Shown: positions 34,618 through 42,817 of the stretch, one piece after another
Layout of the letters: each line of letters begins with the position of its first letter
How positions within the stretch are numbered: the stretch's first letter is position 1
Assembly: GCA_003023405.1 (NCBI GenBank)
Contig: PXST01000040.1
Coordinates: forward strand, 2,857 to 45,673
Source: Halobacteriales archaeon SW_8_68_21
Lineage (GTDB): Archaea > Halobacteriota > Halobacteria > Halobacteriales > Haloferacaceae
Direction: 5' to 3'
DNA: 42,817 bases
The notes under the pieces: generated by a model
What the model saw: only the letters and a program-made list of their open reading frames with translations
Told to the model about the DNA's origin: nothing
Database searches by the model: none
Position numbers and translations under genes: made by a program

Positions 34618-36783
34618 ATGAGCCACGATGACTTCCCCACCGACCGTCCGGCGGTGGTGACCTGTGGACTGCCGTACGCCAACGGCGACCTCCACATCGG
34701 TCACCTCCGCACCTACGTGGGCGGCGACGCCTATAGCCGCGCGCTCGAACGACTCGGCCAGGAGACCGCGTTCGTCTCCGGCTCCGACATGCACGGGACG
34801 CCCGTCGCGGTCAACGCCGAACAGGAGGGCGTCTCGCCCGAGGCGTTCGCGCTCGACTGGCACGAGCGCTACGCCGAGACGTTCCCGAAGTTCAACGTCG
34901 AGTTCGACAACTACGGCCACACCCACGACGAGACCAACACGGCGCTGACCCGGGAGCTGGTCCGCGACCTCGACGACGCCGGTCACCTCTACGAGAAGGA
35001 GATCATGGTCGCGTACGACCCCGTCGACGACCAGTACCTGCCGGACCGCTACGTCGAGGGGACCTGTCCGTACTGCGGCGCGCACGCCCGCGGCGACGAG
35101 TGCGACGAGGGGTGTCAGCGCCACCTCGAACCCGGCGAGATCGAAGACCCCGAATCGACGATCACCGGCAACCCCGCGGAGTACCGCGAGCGCACCCACA
35201 AGTTCTTCGCGGTCTCGGAGTTCGCCGACTACCTCTCCGAGTTCCTCGACCGGCTCGAAGGGACCGCGAACGCCCGGAACCAGCCCCGCGAGTGGATCGA
35301 ACAGGGGCTACAGGACTGGTGTATCACCCGCGACATGGACTGGGGCGTGGACTATCCGGGCGGAGAGACGACGGAGTCGTCTCAGGAGGGCGGCGAAGCC
35401 GCCGACTCTCAGGACCTCGTCTTGTACGTCTGGGTCGACGCGCCGATCGAGTACGTCGCCTCGACAAAGCAGTACGCCGAGCGCGTCGGTCCCGAGGCGT
35501 TCGACTGGGAGGCCGCCTGGAAGGAGGGCGCGAGCGACGCCCACCCCGAGGGCGGCGAGATCGTCCACGTGATCGGCCGCGACATCATCCAGCACCACAC
35601 GATCTTCTGGCCCGCAATGTTAGAGGCGACCGACCACGCGGAGCCGCGCGCGGTGATGGCCAGCGGCTTCGTCACCCTCGGCGGGAAGGGGTTCTCGACG
35701 AGCCGCGACCGCGCGGTCTGGGCCGACGAGTACCTCGACGAGGGGTTCCACCCCGACCCGCTGCGCTACTACCTCGCGACCAACGGCGGGTTCCAACAGG
35801 ACGTGGACTTCTCGTGGGAGAAGTTCGCCGAGCGCGTCAACACCGAACTGGTTGGGACCGTCGGCAACTTCCTCTACCGCTCCCTGCTTTTCGCCCATCG
35901 GAACTACGACGACGGTCCCGACGCTGACGCCCCAAGCGACGACGTGGCGGCGCGCATCGACGAGGCGGTTGAGGACGTCGCGGCCGCGGTCAATGACTAC
36001 TCCGTCCGGGCGCTCGGCGACGCCGTCACCGACCTCGCCCGCTTCGGCAACGAGTACATCCAGCGCAGCGAGCCGTGGAAGCTCGTCGACGAGGAGCCCG
36101 ACGAGGCCGAACGGGTCATCTACGACTGCGTTGCGCTCGCGAAGGCGATTGCCGTCCTCTTCGAGCCGCTGGCCCCCGAAAAGAGCGAGCGGCTCTGGGA
36201 CCAGCTCGGCGAGCCCGGCTCCGTCCACGACGCGACCGTCGAGGCGGCCGGCGAGGCCCCCGCAGGCGACCTGAGCGAGCCGACCGAGCTGTTCGAACAG
36301 ATCGAAGACGAGCGCGTCGAAGCGCTCAACGAGAAGCTCGACGCCCGCGTCGCCGAGTCGGAGAGCGACAGGGACGATGACAGCGACGGGGACGACGATA
36401 GCGACGAGCAAAACGGCGGCGCATCCGACGACACCGACATGACCGACATCGAACCTCTCAGCGACGACCGCATCAGCTTCGACGAGTTCCAAGAGTTGGA
36501 CATCCGGGTGGGCCGGATCGAGGAGGCAGACGGGATCGACGGGGCCGACGACCTCGTGAGACTCACCGTCGACCTCGGCGCGGAGACCCGGACGATCGTC
36601 GCGGGACTCAAACAGCTTCACGACGTCGACGACCTGCCGGACGCGAAGGTGATCGTCCTCGCGAACTTAGAGAAGGCGGAGCTGTTCGGCGTCGAGTCGA
36701 ACGGGATGGTGCTGGCCGCCGGCGAGGAGGCCGACCTCCTCACCACCTACGAGGACGCCGGCCCGGGCACGAAGGTGAAGTGA
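34618..36783 (+). CDS. metG: Methionyl-tRNA synthetase with C-terminal tRNA-binding domain
   Basis: 722 aa from ATG 34618. The class I signature HIGH is at 26-29 (YANGDLHIGHLRTYVGG). The KMSKS loop is KGFSTSR at 357-363. The zinc knuckle is CPYCG with CDEGC (about 148-165). A DALR-like helical anticodon domain follows, then an acidic linker and a fused EMAP-II/Arc1-like OB domain (about 620-722: FQELDIRVGRIEEADG). An insert at about 250-265 (GETTESSQEGGEAADSQD) is encoded by two perfect hairpins and splits DWGVDYPG from DLVLYVWVDAP. It is probably in frame and tolerated. Other motifs are intact. Confidence 0.95.
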   Translation: MSHDDFPTDRPAVVTCGLPYANGDLHIGHLRTYVGGDAYSRALERLGQETAFVSGSDMHGTPVAVNAEQEGVSPEAFALDWHERYAETFPKFNVEFDNYGHTHDETNTALTRELVRDLDDAGHLYEKEIMVAYDPVDDQYLPDRYVEGTCPYCGAHARGDECDEGCQRHLEPGEIEDPESTITGNPAEYRERTHKFFAVSEFADYLSEFLDRLEGTANARNQPREWIEQGLQDWCITRDMDWGVDYPGGETTESSQEGGEAADSQDLVLYVWVDAPIEYVASTKQYAERVGPEAFDWEAAWKEGASDAHPEGGEIVHVIGRDIIQHHTIFWPAMLEATDHAEPRAVMASGFVTLGGKGFSTSRDRAVWADEYLDEGFHPDPLRYYLATNGGFQQDVDFSWEKFAERVNTELVGTVGNFLYRSLLFAHRNYDDGPDADAPSDDVAARIDEAVEDVAAAVNDYSVRALGDAVTDLARFGNEYIQRSEPWKLVDEEPDEAERVIYDCVALAKAIAVLFEPLAPEKSERLWDQLGEPGSVHDATVEAAGEAPAGDLSEPTELFEQIEDERVEALNEKLDARVAESESDRDDDSDGDDDSDEQNGGASDDTDMTDIEPLSDDRISFDEFQELDIRVGRIEEADGIDGADDLVRLTVDLGAETRTIVAGLKQLHDVDDLPDAKVIVLANLEKAELFGVESNGMVLAAGEEADLLTTYEDAGPGTKVK
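35365..35403 (+). repeat. Palindromic insert inside metG
   Basis: gagacgac-gga-gtcgtctc (35365-35383) is followed, five bases later, by ggcggc-gaa-gccgcc (35389-35403). Both are perfect inverted repeats with 3-nt loops. They encode a low-complexity stretch with no equivalent in the family as I know it. The unit looks like a small palindromic mobile sequence inserted in frame. Confidence 0.65.
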
Positions 36784-36853
36784 GCCCGGCGTGTTCGGTC
36801 ACGGCGCGGTCTCTCGAGGTGTTATTCGACCGACCTGTGAAGCGGAGACCGAC

Positions 36854-37060
36854 ATGCCCCTCCTTCCCCGCTGGTTCGAGACGCTGTCGTTTCAGGCGGA
36901 GATAATCCTCCTCGCGGTCGCGTTCGACCCGATCGGGTTCGCGGCGGGCTACCTGCTCGCCCCCGAGTTCGGCCTCGAACCGATCGCGGGCGGCGCGTAC
37001 GGACTCGTCGCGGCGAGCGTCCCGGTGTCGATGTTCGTGATGCGCGAGGCGAGCCGGTAG
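36854..37060 (+). CDS. Small two-span membrane protein (68 aa)
   Basis: ATG 36854 gives MPLLPRWFETLSFQAEIILL, followed by a second hydrophobic region (YGLVAASVPVSMFVM) and the end REASR. A longer in-frame reading to 36791 adds unlikely residues. Unknown family. It lies between metG and the convergent VOC gene. Confidence 0.6.
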   Translation: MPLLPRWFETLSFQAEIILLAVAFDPIGFAAGYLLAPEFGLEPIAGGAYGLVAASVPVSMFVMREASR

Positions 37061-37097
37061 TCCGGCCGCGGGCACGGTCCGGCCTCGCCGCCCCGTC

Positions 37098-37517
37098 TCA
37101 GGCGTCCAGCACTTCGATCAGGTTCCCCTCCGGGTCCCTGACGAACAGGACCGTCGTCCCGCTCGACGTGGTCCGAGGCGGCGAGAGCGTCTCGACGTCG
37201 CCCGCGAGGCCCTCGTAGAACGACTCGACGTCCTCGACGCTGAGACCGAGGTGGGTCGCGCCCGGGCGGTTCAGGTCGGGGTCGACGCTCCTTTCGCCCG
37301 CCGGCTCGTAGGCGACGAGTTCGACGATCGTGTCGCCAGCGTCGAGGTGGGCGAACTCGGCGGACGCGCCCTCGACGGCGACGGCCTCGGCAAAGGCATC
37401 GCCGCCGACCGAGAACTCGGCGACGACGTCGAGGTCAAACGTCTCGGCGTAGAAGTCGACGGCGCGGTCCAGATCGGCGACGGTGATCCCGACGTGGTGC
37501 GCGGTTGGATCGGACAC
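37098..37517 (-). CDS. VOC (glyoxalase/bleomycin-resistance) superfamily protein
   Basis: 139 aa from GTG 37517; an ATG 27 nt upstream (37544) is an alternative. Two beta-alpha-beta-beta-beta modules are visible, the first starting HHVGITVADLDRAVDFYAET and the second THLGLSVEDVESFYEGL. Candidate metal ligands are His and Glu in HHVGITV, TIVELVAYEP, THLGLSV and GNLIEVLDA, the glyoxalase I/epimerase pattern. It may be a lyase or epimerase; substrate unknown. The gene lies in opposite orientation to metG. Confidence 0.8.
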   Translation of the reverse strand: MSDPTAHHVGITVADLDRAVDFYAETFDLDVVAEFSVGGDAFAEAVAVEGASAEFAHLDAGDTIVELVAYEPAGERSVDPDLNRPGATHLGLSVEDVESFYEGLAGDVETLSPPRTTSSGTTVLFVRDPEGNLIEVLDA

Positions 37518-37556
37518 GAGAGGGCGGTCGGCCAGCGCGAGCAAAACGGTGTCGAG

Positions 37557-37682
37557 TCAGAGCCCGAACAGGCGAGCCGCGAGCCCGACGAGCACGATCA
37601 GCGCGCCGAGAATGAACGTGCCGGGGATGGGGAGGACGAATACGACCGCGCCGAGGACGATGAGAATTGTCGAGAGCCTCAT
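37557..37682 (-). CDS. Small membrane protein (41 aa)
   Basis: MRLSTILIVLGAVVFVLPIP opens a 41-residue protein with two short hydrophobic segments split by PIPGTFIL, ending in AARLFGL. The PIPGT motif between two helices is typical of many small haloarchaeal and bacterial membrane proteins of unknown role. A TATA-like aatatcta lies about 30 nt upstream on the minus strand, and a perfect palindrome overlaps that promoter. The stop is at 37557, 39 nt before the VOC gene start. Confidence 0.65.
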   Translation of the reverse strand: MRLSTILIVLGAVVFVLPIPGTFILGALIVLVGLAARLFGL

Positions 37683-37693
37683 TGTCCCATATC

Positions 37694-37710
37694 ATGTGAT
37701 CTTATCACAT
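37694..37710. promoter_or_regulatory. Operator-like palindrome, ATGTGAT-CTT-ATCACAT
   Basis: A perfect 7-bp inverted repeat with a 3-nt spacer lies between the divergent small membrane gene (start 37682) and arfC (start 37777). It overlaps the -15 to -30 region of the small gene's promoter. This is a strong candidate repressor site. Confidence 0.6.
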
Positions 37711-37776
37711 AGATATTGCGGTGAGACCGGTCGCCCGACCGAAACGACCAACTCGGGGCCGCGAGAGGGTTGTCAC

Positions 37777-38454
37777 ATGTACGTGGTCGTCAACGCGGCC
37801 CAGAGCGTCGACGGGAAACTCGCCACCCGCCACCGGGAGCAGCTCCGGATCTCCGGGGCGGAGGACTTCGACCGGGTCGATCGGGTCAGAGCGGCCGCGG
37901 ACGCGGTCCTCGTCGGCGTCGGGACCGTCCTCGCGGACGACCCGCACCTCACGCTCGACGAGGAGGACCGCCGCGTCGAGCGCCTGCGGGCCGGGCGTTC
38001 CGGGGACCCCGCCCGCGTCGTGGTCGACTCCACCGGGCGCACCCCGACCGACGCCCGGATCTTGGACGACGCGGCGACGACGTATCTGCTCGTCTCCGAG
38101 GCGACCGACCGGGAGCGCCGCGAGGCGCTCGCCGACGCGGGCGCGGAGGTGATCGTCGCCGGCGAGGAGCGCGTCGATGTCGCGGTCGGGTTCGAGCGGC
38201 TCGCGGACCGGGGCGTCGACCGGCTGATGGTCGAGGGGGGCGGCGAGGTGATCTTCACGTGTTTCGAGGCCGGCGTCGTCGACGAACTCCACGTCTACGT
38301 CGGCTCCATGGTCGTCGGCGGTCGCGACGCGCCCACGCTGGCGGACGGGAGAGGATTCACCGAGGCGTTCCCCGATCTGACGCTCACCGGCGTAGAGCGG
38401 CTCGACGACGGGGTCGTCCTCTCGTACGACGCCGCGGACGGCGACGGCTCGTAG
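37777..38454 (+). CDS. arfC: 2,5-diamino-6-ribosylamino-pyrimidinone 5'-phosphate reductase
   Basis: 225-aa RibD C-terminal (dihydrofolate-reductase-like) enzyme. It reduces the ribosyl side chain with NADPH in archaeal riboflavin and F420 biosynthesis. MYVVVNAAQSVDGKLATRHR is the usual start, ADAVLVGVGTVLADDPHLTL the nucleotide-binding motif, and VDRLMVEGGGEVIFTCFEAG the core end-motif. Length fits the archaeal single-domain ArfC type, with no deaminase domain. It is transcribed away from a small membrane gene, with a palindrome between them. Confidence 0.9.
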   Translation: MYVVVNAAQSVDGKLATRHREQLRISGAEDFDRVDRVRAAADAVLVGVGTVLADDPHLTLDEEDRRVERLRAGRSGDPARVVVDSTGRTPTDARILDDAATTYLLVSEATDRERREALADAGAEVIVAGEERVDVAVGFERLADRGVDRLMVEGGGEVIFTCFEAGVVDELHVYVGSMVVGGRDAPTLADGRGFTEAFPDLTLTGVERLDDGVVLSYDAADGDGS

Positions 38455-38552
38455 CGGGGCCTCCCGCTCTCCCTCGCAGACCGTGTGAACCGTAACCACG
38501 AAAATCGACGGGTACACGCGCCGTGCCACCGGTGTACACGCAAATCACCGAA

Positions 38553-38563
38553 GTATTTATGTA
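38553..38563 (+). promoter_or_regulatory. TATA-like box with a long leader before the coiled-coil gene
   Basis: gtatttatgta stands about 148 nt before ATG 38706, far more than the usual leaderless spacing. The 38455-38705 gap therefore holds a 5' leader of about 120 nt, with a possible tiny frame starting GTG 38578 or 38581. Confidence 0.5.
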
Positions 38564-38705
38564 TCGCCCGAGGGTACGTGGTGATACCAGAACGCCTCTG
38601 GCGCTGGTGGAATCGCACGCTGAAATGAACGGGAGTTCTTGTAGACGGCCCGACGCACCACAGCGAGCGGTCGCTATCGCCGGAGCGGTGATGGGGAGAT
38701 AACAA

Positions 38706-39629
38706 ATGGTAACGAAAAAAGAAGTCATCGAGCAGTACGACGTGGAACCGATGGACGAGGCGGACAACGTGGACCTTTCTGAGGACGACTTGGAGAACGG
38801 CTCCAAGGGGCAGCTCATCAAACGCGCCGGTCAGCTGCGAGACCGACGCAACGAGCTGAACCAGATGGCCTCAGAGCGCGCCTCCGAGCGCGACGACCTC
38901 AACGCGAAGACGCGCGAGAAGGTCGACGAGGCCCAGGAACACCGCGAGCAGCGCGACGAGCTCAACGAGAAGGTCCAGGAGCACAAGGACAAACGCAACG
39001 AGCTCAACGCCGAGGCAAACGAGCTGTTCGACGAGGTCGAAGAGCTCAAACAGGACCTCGAACTCGGCTCCGGCAAGTCCATCGAGGAGCTCAAAGAGGA
39101 GATCGAGGATCTGGAGTTCCGCCAGCAGACGGAGGTCCTCGACGCGGAAGACGAGCGCGAGCTGATCGAGAAGATCGACGACAAACGCGAGAAGCTCGCC
39201 GAGAAAAAAGAGAAGGTCGACGACACGAGCGAGCTCGACGAGCTCGTCGAGGAGGCCGAGGAGGTCCGCTCCGAGGCGTCCCAGCACCACCAGAAGGTGA
39301 CGGAGCTCGCGGACAAGGCCCAAGAGCATCACAACCAGATGATCGAGGCCTATCGCGAAGCCGACGACATCCGCGACGAGGCCGACGAGATGCACGAGCT
39401 GTTCGTCGAGGCTCAGGAGGCGGCCGACCGCCACCACGAGGACTTCGTCCGCGTCCAGAAGCGCCTGCGCGAACTCGACAAGAAGGAGGAAGAAGAGCGG
39501 CAGGACGAGCGCGCCGAGAAGCGCGAAGAGGAGAAAGAAGAGGCCGAGGAGATTTATCAGAAGTTCAAGGAGGGCGAGACGCTCGACACCGAAGACCTGA
39601 TGAAGCTCCAGAAGACCGGCCTCCTGTAA
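38706..39629 (+). CDS. Coiled-coil protein (COG1340-like)
   Basis: 307 aa, almost entirely alpha-helical coiled coil from about 38 to 285, with heptads of Leu/Ile/Val between Glu/Lys/Arg. The motif RNELNxxAxExxxERDDLN repeats several times (RDRRNELNQMASERASERDD and KDKRNELNAEANELFDEV). The C-terminus (TEDLMKLQKTGLL) is conserved in the archaeal family. The best guess is the widespread archaeal COG1340 group, whose role is unknown, with an SMC-like structural part. There is no membrane span and no ATPase domain. It has a long leader and a proper TATA box. Confidence 0.88.
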   Translation: MVTKKEVIEQYDVEPMDEADNVDLSEDDLENGSKGQLIKRAGQLRDRRNELNQMASERASERDDLNAKTREKVDEAQEHREQRDELNEKVQEHKDKRNELNAEANELFDEVEELKQDLELGSGKSIEELKEEIEDLEFRQQTEVLDAEDERELIEKIDDKREKLAEKKEKVDDTSELDELVEEAEEVRSEASQHHQKVTELADKAQEHHNQMIEAYREADDIRDEADEMHELFVEAQEAADRHHEDFVRVQKRLRELDKKEEEERQDERAEKREEEKEEAEEIYQKFKEGETLDTEDLMKLQKTGLL

Positions 39630-39751
39630 TTCGGCGATTTCGGCGGTTCGACGCGGTCTTCTGCGGTTTCCCTCAATCGATAGCGCCGCGGCCGGCGAGG
39701 GGTCGACACGCCGGCCACGGCTTATAACCGCGTGCGACGCCAACCGTCGGT

Positions 39752-40624
39752 ATGGACGACGCGCCGACGAACGGACGGAAGGGGTTGCTCGCGGCCGCCG
39801 CGGCCGGCGCGGTGACGACGATCACGGGCCGCGCGGTCCTCGCGCGGCTCACCGGCGGGCGGTTCGGTGACGCCGAGACGTACAACACCGCGAAGGTGAC
39901 CGTGTCGGGACCGATCCGACGGAGTCAGGGGCGACCGTCGCCGCTGTCGGGTCCGGGCGGCGCGACCGCGGACGACGTAGTCGAACAGCTCGAGGCGGCC
40001 GACGAGGACGACGGCGTCGAGGCGCTACTCTTGGAACTCAACACGCCGGGCGGCGAGGTCGTGCCGAGCGACGACATCCGGCGGGCCGCCGCCGACTTCG
40101 ACGGGCCGACGGTGGCGTACGCGACCGACACCTGCGCTTCCGGGGGGTACTGGATCGCGAGCGGCTGCGACGAGCTGTGGGCGCGCGAGGCGAGCCTCGT
40201 CGGCTCCATCGGCGTCGTCGGCTCGCGGCCGAACGCGAAGGGGCTGGCGGACAGACTCGGGATCTCCTACGAGCAGTTCACCGCCGGCGAGTACAAGGAC
40301 GCCGGCGTTCCGCTGAAAGAGATCGGGGAAGACGAGCGCGAGTATCTTCAGGGGATCATCGACGGCTACTACGAGCAGTTCGTCGAGACCGTAAGCGAGG
40401 GGCGCGACATGGACCCCGACGAGATCAGACAGACCGAGGCCCGCGTGTACCTCGGCGACGACGCCGCAGAGATGGGGCTCGTCGACGAACTGGGCACCGA
40501 AGACGACGTCGAGGAGCGGCTCGCCGACCTGCTCGGCGCGGAGCGCGTCGCGTTCGCCGCCGGAAGCGGCGTCGCGAGCGTGTTCGGCGGCGACGGCGGC
40601 GACGTGGACGTGGAGCTACGATAG
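39752..40624 (+). CDS. sppA: Signal peptide peptidase SppA-like (S49) protease
   Basis: 290-aa S49 serine protease. The N-terminus has one weak hydrophobic helix (GLLAAAAAGAVTTITGRAVL). Catalytic residues are Ser 130 in ATDTCASGGYWIAS and Lys 182 in GEYKDAGVPLK, the Ser-Lys dyad. LNTPGGEVVPSDDI precedes the Ser strand. Short length fits the archaeal single-domain SppA. It degrades released signal peptides and other membrane-embedded peptides. NfeD-like and S49 proteins often work together in other organisms, and an NfeD gene lies upstream in this window. Confidence 0.92.
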   Translation: MDDAPTNGRKGLLAAAAAGAVTTITGRAVLARLTGGRFGDAETYNTAKVTVSGPIRRSQGRPSPLSGPGGATADDVVEQLEAADEDDGVEALLLELNTPGGEVVPSDDIRRAAADFDGPTVAYATDTCASGGYWIASGCDELWAREASLVGSIGVVGSRPNAKGLADRLGISYEQFTAGEYKDAGVPLKEIGEDEREYLQGIIDGYYEQFVETVSEGRDMDPDEIRQTEARVYLGDDAAEMGLVDELGTEDDVEERLADLLGAERVAFAAGSGVASVFGGDGGDVDVELR

Positions 40625-40640
40625 CGGGGACGGTCCACGT

Positions 40641-40677
40641 CGTCGTCGGAGTCCGGCCGACGACGGGGAGGATTTTT
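40641..40677 (+). terminator. Hairpin plus T-tract after sppA
   Basis: CGTCGTCGG-AGTCCGG-CCGACGACG (40641-40665) is a perfect 9-bp inverted repeat, followed by ttttt at 40673-40677. It has the form of an intrinsic terminator. The T run is also about 30 nt before the GTG start at 40703, so it may double as that gene's promoter box. Confidence 0.6.
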
Positions 40678-40702
40678 GTCCGGTCGCGGTGTGAGACGAC
40701 AC

Positions 40703-41839
40703 GTGACGACGCTGGTCATCTGCGTCGACCGCTCGGGGGCGATCGGTCGCGCCACCAACGTCCCGATGCCGGTCGCGGGCTGGGAGGCCGTCCGCTCGCT
40801 GGTGACGGACGCCGGGCTGGACGACCCCGAGGACGCCAGCGTGAACTGCCTGCTGGAGTCGCTGCGCGTCGCGCGCGACCTCAGGGACGAACGCGAAGAG
40901 TCGGTGGTCGCCGTCGTCTCCGCCGAGAGCGACACCGCGGTCGGGGCCGACCGGTCGATCGCGGCCCAGCTCGACGACCTCGTGGAGCGGTACGACCCGC
41001 GGGCCGCGATCGTCGTCGTCGACTCCGCCGAGGACGAGCGCGTCCTCCCGGTCGTGGAGTCGCGGGTCCCCGTCGAGTCGGTCGACCGCGTCGTCGTCCG
41101 ACAGGCCCGCGACATCGAGTCCACCTACTACCTGCTCAAGCAGTTCCTCGCCGACGAGCAGCTCCGGTCGACGGTGCTGGTCCCCATCGGCGTCGCGCTG
41201 CTGTTGCTGCCGGTCCTTTTCGCCCGGTTCTCCGCCGGAGAAGCGGTCGCGGGCGTCGCCGGCCTGCTCGGCGCGGCGCTACTGTACAAGGGGCTCGCGA
41301 TCGATCGGCGCGTGGCGGGGATGCCCGAGCGCGTGCGCGAGGCGCTGTACGCCGGGCAGGTGTCGGTCGTGACGTACGTGGTCGCCGGCGGGCTGACGCT
41401 GGTCGGCGGCTTCTTCGGCGTCCTCGCCGCGTCGGAGCTGAACGCCGGATCGCCCCGGCTCGTCGAGGTCGTAGAGTTCGCCTTCGCGGCGGTCCCGTGG
41501 TTCGCGGTCGCCGGCGTGACCGCGGCCGTGGGGCGACTGCTCGACGAGCTGATCCGCGACGAGGGAATCCGGACGCCGTACCTCAACCTCCCGTTCGTCA
41601 TCGCGGCGGTCGCGCTGGTCGTCCGCGGCTTCGCCGGCTACTTCCTCGCGCAGGAGGCGGTCCGGGACCCCCTGTCCGTCTACGGGATGTCGCTGACACC
41701 GGTCCAACAGCTCGCGGCGTTCATCGTCGGCGGCATCGTCGTGTCGCTTGTCGGCGTCAAGGTCGCCAGCGACGCGGGCACGGAGACCCTCGAAGACGTC
41801 ATCGACTCGGAGCGAGAGGCAGACGGGCGACGGGAGTGA
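40703..41839 (+). CDS. DUF373 family membrane protein
   Basis: 378 aa from GTG 40703 ([16 protein letters not shown]). The soluble N-terminal domain (1-150) begins with LVICVDRSG and has [16 protein letters not shown]. About six hydrophobic segments follow (from [19 protein letters not shown] to [16 protein letters not shown]). This is the layout of archaeal DUF373 proteins, which have a Toprim-like or mixed alpha/beta head and a membrane domain and no established function. The adjacent aroE start is 80 nt later. Confidence 0.85.
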   Translation: MTTLVICVDRSGAIGRATNVPMPVAGWEAVRSLVTDAGLDDPEDASVNCLLESLRVARDLRDEREESVVAVVSAESDTAVGADRSIAAQLDDLVERYDPRAAIVVVDSAEDERVLPVVESRVPVESVDRVVVRQARDIESTYYLLKQFLADEQLRSTVLVPIGVALLLLPVLFARFSAGEAVAGVAGLLGAALLYKGLAIDRRVAGMPERVREALYAGQVSVVTYVVAGGLTLVGGFFGVLAASELNAGSPRLVEVVEFAFAAVPWFAVAGVTAAVGRLLDELIRDEGIRTPYLNLPFVIAAVALVVRGFAGYFLAQEAVRDPLSVYGMSLTPVQQLAAFIVGGIVVSLVGVKVASDAGTETLEDVIDSEREADGRRE

Positions 41840-41921
41840 CGGCGGGAACGCTCGTCGGAGCGGTCGAGAGGTCTCGCGGCCGACCGACCCCCTTTTGTCG
41901 ATTGCGCCCGCGTCGGCGGGC

Positions 41922-42746
41922 ATGGACGTGTACGGACTGATCGGGAACCCGGTCGGCCACTCGCTGTCGCCGCCGATGCACGAGGCGGGGTACGGGGCGC
42001 TCGGACTCGACGCGCGGTACGTGACCTTCGAACCGGATGCCGACGCCGCGGCCGCGGCGATCGAGGGCGCGGCCGACCTCGGCCTCGCCGGTCTCAACGT
42101 CACGGTGCCGTTCAAGCGCGACGCCCTCGACGCGGTTGACCCTGCCCCGCTCGCCGAGCGCATCGGCGCGGTCAACACGGTCGACTACGGCCCGGTCCAC
42201 GAGGGCGATACCGACCGCCCGCACGGCCACAACACCGACGCGGCCGGGGTGACGCGGGCACTCGAACACCACGACGTGGGGATCGATGGCCGCGACGCGC
42301 TCGTGGTGGGCGCGGGCGGAGCCGGGCGGGCGGCCGCGTTCGCGCTGGCTGACGCGGGCGCGGCGGTCCACGTCGCGAATCGCACCGCCGAGCGAGCGGT
42401 CGAACTGGCCGAGGCGGTCCCTAACGCGACCGGCGGCGGTCTCGACGACCTCGCCGACCGCGTCGCGGCCGCCGACCTGCTCGTCAACGCGACGAGCGTA
42501 GGGATGGAGTCGCCCGGCGAGACGCCGATCCCCGCCGACCACCTCCACGGCGACCTCGCGGTCCTCGACGCGGTGTACGCTCCAATCGAGACGCGACTGT
42601 TGCGGGAGGCGGCCGACGCGGGCGCGACGACGGTCGACGGCGCGTGGATGCTCCTGTATCAGGGGGTCGAGGCGTTCGAGATCTGGACCGGCGAGGAAGC
42701 CCCGATAGCGGCAATGAACGCGGCGCTGCGAGCGGCGCTGGAGTGA
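41922..42746 (+). CDS. aroE: Shikimate dehydrogenase
   Basis: 274-aa NADP-dependent enzyme that reduces 3-dehydroshikimate in aromatic amino acid synthesis. [20 protein letters not shown] gives the substrate-binding Ser pair. [12 protein letters not shown] carries catalytic Lys 65, and GHNTDAAG the catalytic Asp. [15 protein letters not shown] is the dinucleotide-binding loop, and NRTAERA gives the NADP phosphate contact. ATG 41922 matches family starts. Full length. Confidence 0.95.
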   Translation: MDVYGLIGNPVGHSLSPPMHEAGYGALGLDARYVTFEPDADAAAAAIEGAADLGLAGLNVTVPFKRDALDAVDPAPLAERIGAVNTVDYGPVHEGDTDRPHGHNTDAAGVTRALEHHDVGIDGRDALVVGAGGAGRAAAFALADAGAAVHVANRTAERAVELAEAVPNATGGGLDDLADRVAAADLLVNATSVGMESPGETPIPADHLHGDLAVLDAVYAPIETRLLREAADAGATTVDGAWMLLYQGVEAFEIWTGEEAPIAAMNAALRAALE

Positions 42747-42762
42747 CGTAATAGAGCGGTTA

Positions 42763-42817
42763 TTTATAAATAGACGGCGCGGTGGCGCGCGCCTTCGAGC
42801 GGCCGTTTCTAAACGGC
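42763..42817 (+). repeat. Start of dispersed repeat, copy C (cut by the window end)
   Basis: tttataaatag (42762-42772) and gcggtggcgcgcgcc (42779-42793) match the head of copy A (6131-6166). The rest lies beyond the window. Confidence 0.65.

Noticed and set aside
38578..38660. A C/D-box guide RNA in the leader of the coiled-coil gene
   Set aside because: gtgatacc and ctga are only partial box matches, the spacing is poor, and no convincing guide to rRNA can be read.
1..42817. CRISPR arrays, tRNA and rRNA genes
   Set aside because: I saw no regularly spaced repeats with unique spacers, no GGTTCGAATCC-like T-arms and no rRNA landmarks on either strand by eye. A covariance-model scan would be more sensitive.

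Overview
The window reads as a chromosomal segment of an extremely halophilic archaeon (class Halobacteria). The Halorubrum group is my best guess, from gene content and dispersed repeats. The evidence is very high GC, acidic proteomes full of D/E runs, Tat-type halocyanins, a halorhodopsin, HTH-10 (bacterio-opsin-activator-like) regulators, archaeal translation and transcription genes (eL43, RpoP, prefoldin, KEOPS Pcc1), and AT-rich TATA-like boxes about 25-31 nt before many start codons (leaderless style). I recognised no tRNA, rRNA or CRISPR array.

Layout. 1-6.1 kb: a MinD/ParA ATPase with an overlapping partner, a haloarchaeal unknown, PEP synthase (ppsA, broken) and a tyrosine/aspartate decarboxylase (mfnA). 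6.1-6.7 kb: a non-coding dispersed repeat. 6.7-12.2 kb: a membrane halocyanin, a duplicated DUF6176-like protein with an HTH-10 regulator, a glycosyltransferase and an S9 peptidase. 12.3-14.3 kb: three small membrane proteins, a PAS-domain remnant and an aldo/keto reductase. 14.4-18.9 kb, minus strand: an HTH-10 regulator, a halocyanin lipoprotein, a TauE/SafE (UreH_2-like) membrane protein and a CcoI/CopA-like copper ATPase that is heavily damaged. 18.98-20.5 kb: a decayed phytoene-desaturase gene and an intact halorhodopsin. 20.6-24.8 kb: pth2 and truD separated by an IS1341-type TnpB element carrying a tiny divergent ribbon-helix-helix-like gene, then guaAA. 24.9-26.4 kb, minus strand: the conserved eL43-rpoP-pcc1-pfdB-DUF3194 operon. 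26.6-36.8 kb: a receiver/PAS/histidine kinase, thi4, a second repeat copy in the opposite orientation, pyk, small membrane proteins and NfeD, dcd (broken), thiR and metG. 36.8-42.8 kb: small membrane proteins, a VOC protein, arfC, a coiled-coil protein, sppA, a DUF373 protein, aroE and the start of a third repeat copy.

Functional threads. ppsA and pyk are opposing steps of the PEP/pyruvate node, and ppsA has a TrmB-like ACT-N7-GAGT palindrome upstream. thi4 makes the thiamine thiazole and thiR encodes its likely repressor. The copper ATPase, TauE/SafE protein and halocyanin look like one copper supply/electron-carrier operon.

The most striking anomaly is a set of clean internal losses in four conserved genes. 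ppsA lacks the NPMLG-x-RG segment. The copper ATPase lacks a linker, the DKTGT phosphorylation motif and the GDG-x-ND hinge. crtI lacks most of its middle. dcd lacks its QPxSxDLR segment. Either several genes are really decaying here or the assembly has dropped short stretches, and raw reads would decide. The most biologically interesting unit is the TnpB element with its divergent 45-aa RHH-like gene and two palindromes in and around the 27-bp shared promoter.
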